A stretch of 9,103 nucleotides of DNA from Pseudorhodoplanes sp. (GCA_008933495.1 WBUW01000087.1:1-9103), one strand, 5' to 3'. Positions 1-6,275 are shown, numbered from the stretch's first letter. Numbers and translations are program-made. The notes: a model not told the origin generated them from the letters alone.

Positions 1-827
1 GTTCCAGGATGCGGCAGACGCGCTTGACGATCTTGACGATGCGCGAGCACGCCTCGGGCGAAAGGTCCTTCGCCGGCCCCTGCTTGATGCCGCGGCTGCT
101 GATAGTCGAGATCGTGCTTGACCTTCTCGGTCGCAATCCGGCTCGTGCCGGGCGGCAGGTCGCCGAAATCGAGCTCCCAGATCGGCAAGACGCGCAGCCG
201 CTCGTTGCCGACGACCCCGACATAGATTTCGCGGCCGTCGATATATTGCTCGGCGATCGCGGCGGTGCCGATGCGCTCGTGAATGAAGGTCACCCGCTCG
301 TTGAGCTTCTCGTCGCTGTCGACCAGCGAGGCCTGCGCGATGCCGTAGGATGCATCCTCGCTGATGCTCTTGACGATGAGCGGCAGCGCCAGCCGCGCCG
401 GGCGCTTGATCTTGCGCCGCATCGGAAACACCGCGAACGCCGGCACCGGAATGCGGTGATAGAGCAGCAGCTTCTTCGACAGATCCTTGCCGCGCGCCAG
501 GATCAGCCCGCGCGGATTGCAGCCGGTATAGGGAATGCGCAGGAGTTCGAGATAGCTCGCGACGTTCTGGTCGTAGGTCGGGTCGCCGTGGAATTGTTCG
601 AGCAGGTTGAAGACAATGTCGGGCTTCCAGCTTTCGATTTCGTCCCTGATCAGTTTCAGCTCGTTCTGGACGCCGAGCGGGCGCACGTCATGGCCGCTCG
701 CGCGCAGCGTGCTGACGACGTCGAATTCGGTCTTCCAGGAATGAATTTCCTGTTCGCTATAACCATGGAGCGAATCCGGAGGCACGAGGTCCGGGTGCAA
801 CAGCACCAGAACACGAAGACGTTTCAT
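1..827 (-). CDS. ATP-grasp ligase, D-Ala-D-Ala ligase superfamily (3' end outside window; apparent frameshift)
   Basis: The gene starts at ATG 827 and runs off the window. The readable frame gives about 244 family-like residues. The N-terminal part (1-130) has the pre-ATP-grasp look of Ddl-type enzymes, with a VFNLLEQFHG segment near 72-81 and IPYTGCNP near 98-105. The ATP-grasp core follows: LPLIVKSISEDASYGIA (149-164) matches the lysine plus flexible-loop region, and AEQYIDGREIYVGVVGN (192-208) matches the family's E-x-x-x-x-G-R-E strand. Ddl-type enzymes join a carboxylate to an amine via an acyl-phosphate with ATP. The real substrate cannot be told here, and it need not be D-Ala. After DYQQ (241-244) the frame becomes unlike the family, while the next frame reads RGIKQGPAKDLSPEACSRIV, as expected for this family. 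So the gene is either frameshifted near 93-96 or carries a sequencing error. It lies 29 bp after the metallopeptidase gene on the same strand, so co-transcription is likely. Confidence 0.82.
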   Translation of the reverse strand, partial: MKRLRVLVLLHPDLVPPDSLHGYSEQEIHSWKTEFDVVSTLRASGHDVRPLGVQNELKLIRDEIESWKPDIVFNLLEQFHGDPTYDQNVASYLELLRIPYTGCNPRGLILARGKDLSKKLLLYHRIPVPAFAVFPMRRKIKRPARLALPLIVKSISEDASYGIAQASLVDSDEKLNERVTFIHERIGTAAIAEQYIDGREIYVGVVGNERLRVLPIWELDFGDLPPGTSRIATEKVKHDLDYQQPRHQAGAGEGPFARGVLAHRQDRQARLPHPG

Positions 828-856
828 AACGCGCCTGCCTTGTCGGGCGAATCAGT

Positions 857-1882
857 CTAAAGCGCGAACCATTGTCGCCGCGACGGACTATAAAGAGAAT
901 GAACCGTCTTCGCCGTCAACAGGACTGCGAAATCGAGCCGCAATTGCCGCTCCGGGCCCACCGCCCGCAATTTCAGCTCGCGGCAGCGATCGATCATTTC
1001 GTCGAGCACGGCGTCAAGCGTGAGCTGATACTCGCCGGTCCATTTCGACACCATCTGGCGGACCTTGGCGCGATTTTTGCGGATGAAGGCGGACGCCGTC
1101 GGCGCGGTGCGGTGGTTCGGATCGGTGGAAAAGATGCGAAGCAGGTCGCGATCATAGGTGGTCGGGGTTTCGATCGCATAGAAGGCATGCTTCTTCCTGT
1201 AATGCTCGGCCAGCGTCATGGTGTTGCGGCTGAGCGGATCGACGTGCAGGCGCCTGGTCATCAGCGGCTTTTGCCCCGCGATCTCCGCCATCAGCTCGTC
1301 GACATAGACCAGCTTCTTGAGCGCCGGCCAGCCCTCGTAACGCTTGCGCCAGTTCGAACGCGGCGCGAGCCATACCGCGAAGGTCTCGGCAAAATCCTCG
1401 TCGGGATGGCTCTGCGCATACCACAGCCGTAAGTGCTGGACGAAATTCTTGCTCGCCGGATTGGGCCGGTAATAGCTCGGATAGCGGGTGGACGAGCGGC
1501 CGAACAGGTGCTGCCACTTGCGCCGGCGGTGGAGCTGATAGGCGTGCTGGACCACATGCCCGGCCTCATGGCGCAGGATGCGCATGCACTCGCGGTCGCT
1601 GCCGCCCTCGACCTCGATGATCATCTTGCGCTCAAGGCGCATCAGGCGCGGATGCGCGAGATAGAACGGGATGGCGATGCCCGGCGTGTCGTCGGGGCTG
1701 AACCATTCGCTGGAAATCCAGGCGTGCGGCCGGATGCGCAGGCCGCGCTGCCCAAGCTCCTCATAGAGGTCGGCGAGCCGTCGCTCCAGCCAGGTGTCCT
1801 CGACGGTGACCTTGAGATCCTTCAGGCGAAGGCGGAGCAGGCGTTCGTCGGGCCAGGTGGCCCAGGGAAACCTAGGAGGCAT
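857..1882 (-). CDS. Putative zinc-binding metallopeptidase (Peptidase_Mx-like)
   Basis: A 341-residue protein with a gluzincin-style zinc site. RHEAGHVVQHAY carries HEAGH at residues 105-109, with His105, Glu106 and His109 as expected zinc ligands and catalytic base. DEDFAETFAVWL (161-172) gives Glu166 as the likely third ligand. This arrangement, with an SYYRPNPASKNFVQHL stretch between, fits the 'putative zinc-binding metallo-peptidase' family (Pfam Peptidase_Mx), whose substrate I do not know. No signal peptide or membrane segment is visible, so it is probably cytoplasmic. The C-terminal third (220-341) is rich in Arg/Lys and has no motif I recognise. ATG 1882 is the first start codon after an in-frame stop about 30 nt upstream. 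No convincing Shine-Dalgarno sequence precedes it. It lies 121 bp downstream of the L,D-transpeptidase gene and 29 bp upstream of the ATP-grasp gene. The latter pairing suggests that the peptidase processes or recycles a product of the ligase, which is inference. Confidence 0.85.
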   Translation of the reverse strand: MPPRFPWATWPDERLLRLRLKDLKVTVEDTWLERRLADLYEELGQRGLRIRPHAWISSEWFSPDDTPGIAIPFYLAHPRLMRLERKMIIEVEGGSDRECMRILRHEAGHVVQHAYQLHRRRKWQHLFGRSSTRYPSYYRPNPASKNFVQHLRLWYAQSHPDEDFAETFAVWLAPRSNWRKRYEGWPALKKLVYVDELMAEIAGQKPLMTRRLHVDPLSRNTMTLAEHYRKKHAFYAIETPTTYDRDLLRIFSTDPNHRTAPTASAFIRKNRAKVRQMVSKWTGEYQLTLDAVLDEMIDRCRELKLRAVGPERQLRLDFAVLLTAKTVHSLYSPSRRQWFAL

Positions 1883-1901
1883 GACGCTGCGGATACGGGG
1901 T

Positions 1902-1914
1902 GCCGATCATCGGC
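1902..1914. promoter_or_regulatory. 13-bp inverted repeat upstream of the metallopeptidase gene
   Basis: GCCGAT-C-ATCGGC is a perfect inverted repeat with a single central base. It lies 19 bp ahead of the metallopeptidase start codon. Its symmetry and place suit a dimeric repressor operator or a small leader hairpin. No regulator gene is present in the window, and no convincing promoter could be aligned to it, so the role is unproven. Confidence 0.3.
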
Positions 1915-1972
1915 CGCATCGTGTCATGTCGCGCCAGCCTCAACAACCGCCGCGCGATCCCGCTTCTTGCGT

Positions 1973-1999
1973 GCCGGCAGAGCCGGCAGAGCCGGCAGG
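1973..1999. repeat. Three tandem copies of a 9-bp unit
   Basis: GCCGGCAGA occurs three times head to tail, the last copy ending in G instead of A. It starts a few bases past the L,D-transpeptidase stop codon, in the spacer before the metallopeptidase gene. Each unit contains the palindrome GCCGGC. The array could have grown by replication slippage. It is not followed by a T-tract on the minus strand, so it is not a typical intrinsic terminator. Confidence 0.8.
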
Positions 2000-2003
2000 G
2001 CCG

Positions 2004-2519
2004 TCAACGTGTGACGACGACCGGCGTTCCCATATGCACGCGCTGCATCAGGTGCAGAATGTCGGCATTGTGCATACGGATGCAGCCATAGGACACGAAA
2101 CCGCCGATCGAGCCGGGCGCGTTGGTGCCGTGGATGGCGTATTCGCCCTTGGCCAGCAGGAGCGCGGCCGCCCCCATCGGATTGCGCGGCGAGCCGCCTG
2201 GAATGACATGCGGCAGGGAGGGCTTGTCACGCCGGATTTCGGCCGGCGGCGACCAGTCGGGCCGCAGGCGGATGCTGGTGATGAAGGTCGAGCCGGTCCA
2301 GGTCTTGCCGGCGCGTCCGACGCCGACCGGGTAGCTGATGGCCCGGCCATTGCCGGTGAAATAATACAGGCGGCGCGAACTCGTCCGCACGACAATGGTT
2401 CCCGGCGCGTAGCCGTTCAAACTGATTTCCTGGCGCGCATATGCAGGGCGCGATCCGGCGTCCGCGACCACAATCACGGACACGACCAGCCCAAGGCACA
2501 ACAGACAAAGCTTCCTCAT
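2004..2519 (-). CDS. Secreted L,D-transpeptidase, YkuD (ErfK/YbiS) family
   Basis: A 171-residue protein from ATG 2519. This start is chosen because it places a classical signal peptide at the N-terminus: Met-Arg-Lys, a hydrophobic core at about 4-20, and AYA at 26-28 as the likely cleavage site. A GAGAGG Shine-Dalgarno lies 5 nt upstream. The frame stays open further upstream, but the extension is unlike a protein. The YkuD domain covers about 41-170. Its catalytic signature is HGTNAPGSIGG (His130) followed by SYGCIRMHNADI, with Ser144, Cys146 as nucleophile and Arg148. The enzyme is periplasmic. L,D-transpeptidases cross-link meso-DAP residues of peptidoglycan or attach outer-membrane proteins to it. 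Which of these it does cannot be read from the sequence. It is short, having only the signal and one catalytic domain, with no LysM or peptidoglycan-binding repeat. It diverges from the small lipoprotein gene across a 456-bp spacer. Confidence 0.93.
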   Translation of the reverse strand: MRKLCLLCLGLVVSVIVVADAGSRPAYARQEISLNGYAPGTIVVRTSSRRLYYFTGNGRAISYPVGVGRAGKTWTGSTFITSIRLRPDWSPPAEIRRDKPSLPHVIPGGSPRNPMGAAALLLAKGEYAIHGTNAPGSIGGFVSYGCIRMHNADILHLMQRVHMGTPVVVTR

Positions 2520-2521
2520 TC

Positions 2522-2538
2522 CAACCTCTCGGTTTGGA
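2522..2538 (-). promoter_or_regulatory. Hairpin with the L,D-transpeptidase ribosome binding site in its loop
   Basis: On the minus strand CCAAACC-GAGA-GGTTGG can fold into a stem of six pairs with one bulged A. The GAGAGG ribosome binding site spans the loop and the 3' arm, ending 5 nt before ATG 2519. Folding would partly hide the site, so it may tune translation. This is read by eye only, and the stem is short. Confidence 0.3.
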
Positions 2539-2662
2539 AGCGCCGGGCGGCGCATAACGGTTTGGCCGGCAGAATAAGGGCGAAATGTTACCGATGCGAT
2601 GACGGCCGCGCCACATCGCGGGATTATCGACACGGTAATTCCACACCGAATCAACCCGGACA

Positions 2663-2676
2663 CGCCGGCGCCGGCG
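2663..2676. repeat. 14-bp perfect palindrome
   Basis: CGCCGGCGCCGGCG is self-complementary over its full length, inside the divergent spacer and about 145 bp upstream of the L,D-transpeptidase start. In DNA of this G+C content such C/G palindromes arise by chance fairly often. A binding site is possible but not supported otherwise. Confidence 0.45.
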
Positions 2677-2975
2677 ACACGCCCGTTTGCCGGGCTGAGC
2701 CGGTTGCGGTGGCGCGAGGCTCGTTTAACAGGCCAGGGATGCAAAATTTCTTGCCGGCCGGGGCGTTTTTCACATCTTGTCCGGCGCCTGATTGGCATTG
2801 CCGGGAAGAGAATTTAGCCGTTATTTCTCAGTCGGTTATTTGAAGGACAGCGGGTCTGCGTCCAATCGACTGCAGCACATTGCCACAGACGGGGCTTTTG
2901 TGTGTCTTTTTGGCACTAGAGGCCCCTTGCGGAAATCCTATAGTGGTTAACTGTCATGACACGGGGGTGCTCTCC

Positions 2976-3089
2976 ATGAAGAAGGTAATCTTGGTTGCGG
3001 CCGCTGTGCTCACGCTCGTGGGCGTTGCGGGTTGCACGACCGTTGGCAAGGCTCCGATCGGAAAAGCTCCGGTCGTCACCAAAGGCTGA
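2976..3089 (+). CDS. Small lipoprotein, 37 residues
   Basis: The start is ATG 2976, which puts Lys-Lys directly before a hydrophobic core (residues 4-18) and a lipobox ending VAGC at Cys20. Signal peptidase II should cut before Cys20, leaving an 18-residue lipidated peptide. That tail contains a near-repeat, GKAPI then GKAPV, and ends in VVTKG. A G-rich patch (GGGGG, 2963-2967) about 8 nt upstream may serve as the ribosome binding site. A strong intrinsic terminator begins 40 bp after the stop, so the gene is monocistronic, which supports it as a real small gene. Similar tiny lipoproteins of unknown function are, as far as I recall, found in Bradyrhizobium relatives. After Cys20 the next residues are Thr-Thr, not Asp, so outer-membrane sorting would be expected if Lol rules apply. 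Function unknown. Confidence 0.8.
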   Translation: MKKVILVAAAVLTLVGVAGCTTVGKAPIGKAPVVTKG

Positions 3090-3129
3090 CGCCGACTTAA
3101 ACCTGAACTTGAGTAACAGTGCTACGGAA

Positions 3130-3157
3130 GGGCCGGCGAAAGCCGGCCCCTTTCTGT
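3130..3157 (+). terminator. Intrinsic terminator after the small lipoprotein gene
   Basis: An 8-bp perfect stem, GGGCCGGC (3130-3137) with GCCGGCCC (3142-3149), closed by a GAAA (GNRA) tetraloop and followed by CTTTCTGT. This is the clearest Rho-independent terminator in the window. It ends the lipoprotein transcript and insulates the next gene. Confidence 0.88.
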
Positions 3158-3194
3158 ATCGGCAACCGCCTGCGCGCGCGCCCTATGCGCGGCG

Positions 3195-3215
3195 CATCGG
3201 CAGCGCCCGCCGATG
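3195..3215. other. Perfect 7-bp inverted repeat between the lipoprotein and secreted-protein genes
   Basis: CATCGGC (3195-3201) and GCCGATG (3209-3215) pair perfectly around a 7-base loop. It lies about 170 bp upstream of the GTG start at 3386 and has no T-tract after it. It could be an operator or a leader hairpin. The remainder of 3158-3385 shows no gene and no clear promoter. Confidence 0.3.
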
Positions 3216-3385
3216 GCCGCGGCACGTGGCAATTGCGCCGCACCACACGACAAATTTCCGTGCATCGCCATGGGTCCCGGTCCGCCGCGCACGGAATGCT
3301 GTAAACTTCGGTCCTGCGCCGGGATGCGGCAGGAGCGGGCGAAAAGCCAGCGCCGCCGGGCCGGCCCGCACGAGGAGGATATGCA

Positions 3386-4111
3386 GTGCGCGACCATCGC
3401 AATAGCTGGAAGGGATGCCGGACGCTTGGCCTTGCGGGCGCGCTGGCGCTGGCCGCCGGGCTGACATACGCCACCGCCCAGGCGCAGACGGCCGGGGCGG
3501 CGGGTACCAAGCCCGCAACCAAGCCGGCGCAGGCGAAGATCAAGGAACCGGTGACCTCGATCGGCTGCCGCACCGCGCGCGCGGCCGGCAAGCCGTATTT
3601 CGTGGAATTCCGTTCGCGCACGGCGGCGAGCTACGGCCACACCTTCGTGTTCCACGGCGTGCTCGGCGGCGGCAACCGGTTTGCGAGCTTCAAGGTCGCC
3701 GGGCTGCATCCCAAAGGCGACGATCCCGCCACCTACATGCAGGGTCACATGGTCCCGGTCCCGGCCGAAACCGGCGTGAGCTATGGCGACCTCGACGAGC
3801 AGTATCTGACCGCGCGCTTCTGCATGACGCTGACCGAGGCCGAGTACAGGCGCGCCCTCGCCTATATCCAGAAGCTGCAGCGCGAGACCAAGACCTGGCA
3901 CGCGCCGACCTACAACTGCAATTCGTTCGCCGCCGATATCGCCAAGCATATCGGGCTCGATACGCCCAATCCGAACCTGTATCTGCCCGAAACCTTCATC
4001 AAGCGGCTGGCCGAGGACAACACCAAGAAGAGCCCGGCCGGGGTTTTCGCCTCCAACCCGTTCGCCGCATTCGGCCCGGACAACAAGGACAAGACCAAGC
4101 CCAAGCGCTGA
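3386..4111 (+). CDS. Secreted protein of unknown function with His...Cys motif (possible permuted papain-fold hydrolase)
   Basis: The 241-residue protein starts at GTG 3386, 7 nt after AGGAGG (3373-3378). The nearby ATG 3381 is in another frame that stops after 27 codons. Residues 12-34 form a signal peptide (hydrophobic core, then ATAQAQ), followed by an Ala/Pro/Lys linker to about 55. The conserved-looking part begins at TSIGCRTARAAGKPYFVEF (57-75). ASYGHTFVFHG (81-91) carries His85, and PTYNCNSFAADIAKHIGL (174-191) carries Cys178. A His on a strand before a Cys in an N-C-N-x-F context at a helix start recalls circularly permuted NlpC/P60-like (papain-fold) enzymes such as PPPDE or LRAT-type proteins. 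This is a motif-level inference, not a family assignment. Two further cysteines (61, 146) could form a disulfide. The C-terminal tail (216-241) is low-complexity and Lys-rich. It lies 181 bp ahead of dxs and probably has its own promoter. Confidence 0.8.
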   Translation: MRDHRNSWKGCRTLGLAGALALAAGLTYATAQAQTAGAAGTKPATKPAQAKIKEPVTSIGCRTARAAGKPYFVEFRSRTAASYGHTFVFHGVLGGGNRFASFKVAGLHPKGDDPATYMQGHMVPVPAETGVSYGDLDEQYLTARFCMTLTEAEYRRALAYIQKLQRETKTWHAPTYNCNSFAADIAKHIGLDTPNPNLYLPETFIKRLAEDNTKKSPAGVFASNPFAAFGPDNKDKTKPKR

Positions 4112-4216
4112 GGCGCGCGGCCGGTTCCCTGCCGGCGGCGCCGAGCTCTGAAAGCCGGGCGGCGGCGACCGTCCCGCCTCCGCGCGCGGCTATGCCCGTC
4201 CGCGGCGCCGGACAAA

Positions 4217-4244
4217 TTGCGTTCGGCTCATCGTCTGTTGTAAG
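4217..4244 (+). promoter_or_regulatory. Candidate housekeeping promoter for dxs
   Basis: TTGCGT (4217-4222) and TGTAAG (4239-4244) are spaced by 16 bp, matching the sigma-70-type consensus at 3 of 6 and 4 of 6 positions. Transcription from it would begin close to 4251, right at the base of the leader hairpin. It sits in the 181-bp spacer between the secreted-protein gene and dxs, where a dxs promoter is expected. Confidence 0.4.
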
Positions 4245-4252
4245 GGTCGCAA

Positions 4253-4270
4253 GGCGGCGGCGACGCCGCC
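4253..4270 (+). promoter_or_regulatory. Leader hairpin just upstream of dxs
   Basis: GGCGGCG (4253-4259) pairs perfectly with CGCCGCC (4264-4270) around GCGA, a GNRA tetraloop. It ends 22 nt before the TTG start of dxs and just before the GGAG ribosome-binding elements. With the proposed promoter it would form the very 5' end of the mRNA, a position known to protect transcripts from RppH/RNase E attack. It lacks a T-tract, so it is not an obvious terminator. Confidence 0.45.
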
Positions 4271-4292
4271 CCGGCGGAGCGGAGAACGCCCC

Positions 4293-6206
4293 TTGTCCAA
4301 GACCCCCCTGCTCGACACGATCCGGATTCCACAGGATCTGCGGCGTCTCGAGGAAAAGCATCTGCGGCAGGTTGCCGACGAACTGCGCCGCGAGACGATC
4401 GACGCGGTGGCGGTGACCGGCGGCCATCTGGGCGCCGGCCTCGGGGTCGTCGAGCTGACGGTCGCCCTGCATTACGTGTTCGATACCCCGACCGACCGGC
4501 TGATCTGGGACGTCGGCCACCAGGCCTATCCGCACAAAATCCTCACCGGCAGGCGCGACCGCATCCGCACGCTGCGCCAGGGCGGCGGGCTGTCCGGCTT
4601 TACCAAGCGCAGCGAAAGCGTCTACGACCCGTTCGGCGCCGCCCATTCCTCGACCTCGATCTCGGCCGGGCTCGGCATGGCGGTGGCGCGCGACCTTCAG
4701 GGCAAGCCGCACAATGTCGTGTGCGTGATCGGCGACGGGGCGATGTCGGCGGGCATGGCCTACGAGGCGATGAACAATGCCGGGGCGATGAATTCGCGCC
4801 TGATCGTCATCCTCAACGACAACGACATGTCGATCGCCCCGCCGGTGGGCGCCATGTCGGCCTATCTGGCGCGGCTGATTTCCGGCAAGACCTACCGGTC
4901 GCTGCGCGAGATCGGCAAGCAGCTCGCGCGCAGGCTGCCGAAATTCTTCGAGCGCAGCGCGCTGCGCGCCGAGGAATATGCGCGCGGCTTCTGGACCGGC
5001 GGCACGCTGTTCGAGGAACTCGGCTTCTATTATGTCGGGCCGATCGACGGCCATAATCTCGACCACCTGCTGCCGGTGCTCAAGAACGTGCGCGACGCCG
5101 AGACCGGCCCGATCCTGGTCCATGTCGTCACCCAGAAGGGCAAGGGCTACGGCCCGGCCGAAATCTCCGCCGACAAGTATCACGGCGTGGTCAAGTTCGA
5201 CGTCGCCACCGGCGCGCAGGCCACGTCCAAGTCGAACGCCCCGGTCTATACCAGCGTGTTCGCCCACAGCCTGATCCGCGAGGCGCGCAAGGACGGCCGC
5301 ATCGTGGCGGTGACGGCGGCGATGCCCTCGGGCACCGGGCTTGACCTGTTCGCCAAGGAATTTCCCTCGCGCTGCTTCGACGTCGGCATCGCCGAGCAGC
5401 ATGCGGTCACCTTCGCCGCCGGACTCGCCGCCGAGGGCTACAAGCCGTTCGCCGCCATCTATTCGACCTTCCTGCAGCGCGCCTACGACCAGGTCGTGCA
5501 CGATGTCGCGATCCAGTCGCTGCCGGTGCGCTTTGCGATCGACCGCGCCGGCCTCGTCGGCGCCGACGGGCCGACCCATGCCGGCTCGTTCGACATCGCC
5601 TATCTCGGCTGCCTGCCCGGCTTCGTGGTGATGGCGGCGGCCGACGAAGCCGACCTCGCGCACATGGTCGCAACCGCGGTCGCCGTCGACGACCGCCCGA
5701 GCGCCGTGCGCTTCCCGCGCGGCGAAGGCATCGGCGTCACCATGCCCGAGGCCGGCGTTCCGCTCGAAATCGGCAAGGGCCGCATCCTGCGCGAAGGCGG
5801 CAAGATCGCGCTCCTGAATTTCGGCGCCCGCCTGTCGGAATGCCTGAAAGCCGCCGACGAGCTTGCCGGATTCGGCCTCTCGACCACGGTCGCCGACGCG
5901 CGCTTCGCCAAGCCGCTCGACATCGACCTCGTGTTGCGGCTTGCGCGCGAGCATGAAGTCCTTATCACGATCGAGGAGGGCTCGATCGGCGGATTTGGCA
6001 GCTATGTGATGCGGGCGCTGGCCGAAAACGGCGTGCTCGACACCGGATTGAAACTGCGCGCGATGGTGCTGCCGGACATTTTCATCGATCACGACAACCC
6101 GGCCGCCATGTATGCGAAAGCCGGCCTCGACGCCAGGGGCATCGTCGCCAAGGTATTCGAGGCGCTCGGCAAGGACCGTGCTTCGGGAACCATTCGGCTC
6201 GCCTGA
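4293..6206 (+). CDS. dxs: 1-Deoxy-D-xylulose-5-phosphate synthase
   Basis: DXS condenses pyruvate with D-glyceraldehyde 3-phosphate, releasing CO2, to form DXP. This is the first step of the MEP isoprenoid pathway and also feeds thiamine and pyridoxal synthesis. It is a cytoplasmic, ThDP- and Mg-dependent enzyme. At 637 residues it has the normal family length. Seen in order: GGHLGAGLG (43-51, His45), GHQAYPHK (75-82), the ThDP/Mg motif GDGAMSAG (147-154) with NDND (175-178), the transketolase middle domain with GIAEQHAV (365-372, Glu368), Tyr390, Arg396, Arg418, GADGPTHAGSFD (Asp425, His429) and PRGEG (Arg476), all matching E. coli active-site positions with a two-residue offset. The C-terminal domain runs from about 495 to 625, with EEGSIGGFG at 561-569. 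The start is TTG 4293, 8 nt after GGAG; SKTPLLDTIR follows as in relatives. The rare TTG may lower translation. No xseB is next to it, unlike the arrangement I recall for Bradyrhizobium. Confidence 0.98.
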   Translation: MSKTPLLDTIRIPQDLRRLEEKHLRQVADELRRETIDAVAVTGGHLGAGLGVVELTVALHYVFDTPTDRLIWDVGHQAYPHKILTGRRDRIRTLRQGGGLSGFTKRSESVYDPFGAAHSSTSISAGLGMAVARDLQGKPHNVVCVIGDGAMSAGMAYEAMNNAGAMNSRLIVILNDNDMSIAPPVGAMSAYLARLISGKTYRSLREIGKQLARRLPKFFERSALRAEEYARGFWTGGTLFEELGFYYVGPIDGHNLDHLLPVLKNVRDAETGPILVHVVTQKGKGYGPAEISADKYHGVVKFDVATGAQATSKSNAPVYTSVFAHSLIREARKDGRIVAVTAAMPSGTGLDLFAKEFPSRCFDVGIAEQHAVTFAAGLAAEGYKPFAAIYSTFLQRAYDQVVHDVAIQSLPVRFAIDRAGLVGADGPTHAGSFDIAYLGCLPGFVVMAAADEADLAHMVATAVAVDDRPSAVRFPRGEGIGVTMPEAGVPLEIGKGRILREGGKIALLNFGARLSECLKAADELAGFGLSTTVADARFAKPLDIDLVLRLAREHEVLITIEEGSIGGFGSYVMRALAENGVLDTGLKLRAMVLPDIFIDHDNPAAMYAKAGLDARGIVAKVFEALGKDRASGTIRLA

Positions 6207-6275
6207 CTGCTTGCCTGGCGGGCTGGTGCAGCAGCGCCCGCATCAATCTCCTGTTAGCCATACGGGCAGGAACCG

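Larger units (their letters stand above)
2520..2975. other. 456-bp divergent intergenic region
   Basis: No credible gene is seen here. Frames that cross it have no start with a ribosome binding site and no family resemblance. It must hold the promoters of the minus-strand L,D-transpeptidase and the plus-strand lipoprotein. I could not place either with confidence: TATAGT at 2939-2944 resembles a -10 box but has only a poor -35 match (CTAGAG) 17 bp upstream. Visible structure includes a 14-bp perfect palindrome at 2663-2676 and two GTTATTT copies at 2820-2826 and 2835-2841, 15 bp apart. Local base composition from about 2800 to 2860 is more A/T-rich than the neighbouring coding DNA. Confidence 0.6.

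Noticed and set aside
9..860. Long plus-strand open frame across the ATP-grasp gene
   Set aside because: It is antisense to a convincing ligase frame, has an Arg/Asp/Ala-biased composition, and shows no family motif. Such frames are usual opposite high-G+C codons.
1881..2843. Plus-strand ATG 1881 just after AGGAGG, opening a frame antisense to the L,D-transpeptidase gene
   Set aside because: The AGGAGG ends only 1 nt before the ATG, too close for a ribosome binding site. The protein is Arg/Pro-rich without motifs and opposes a clear YkuD gene. Its PAEPAEPAGP stretch is only the 9-bp repeat translated.
3381..3464. 27-codon ORF at ATG 3381 overlapping the start of the secreted protein
   Set aside because: Only 2 nt separate it from AGGAGG, while GTG 3386 has an ideal 7-nt spacing and leads into a signal peptide and a long coherent protein. 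A regulatory overlap cannot be excluded but nothing supports it.
4116..4134. GCCGG...CCGGC stem after the secreted-protein gene as a terminator
   Set aside because: The stem is only 5 bp and no T-tract follows. In G+C-rich DNA this is expected by chance.
3999..6092. Very long minus-strand open frame (697 codons) across dxs
   Set aside because: dxs on the plus strand is certain and shows all active-site motifs. The antisense frame is a by-product of third-position G/C bias and has no recognisable domain.
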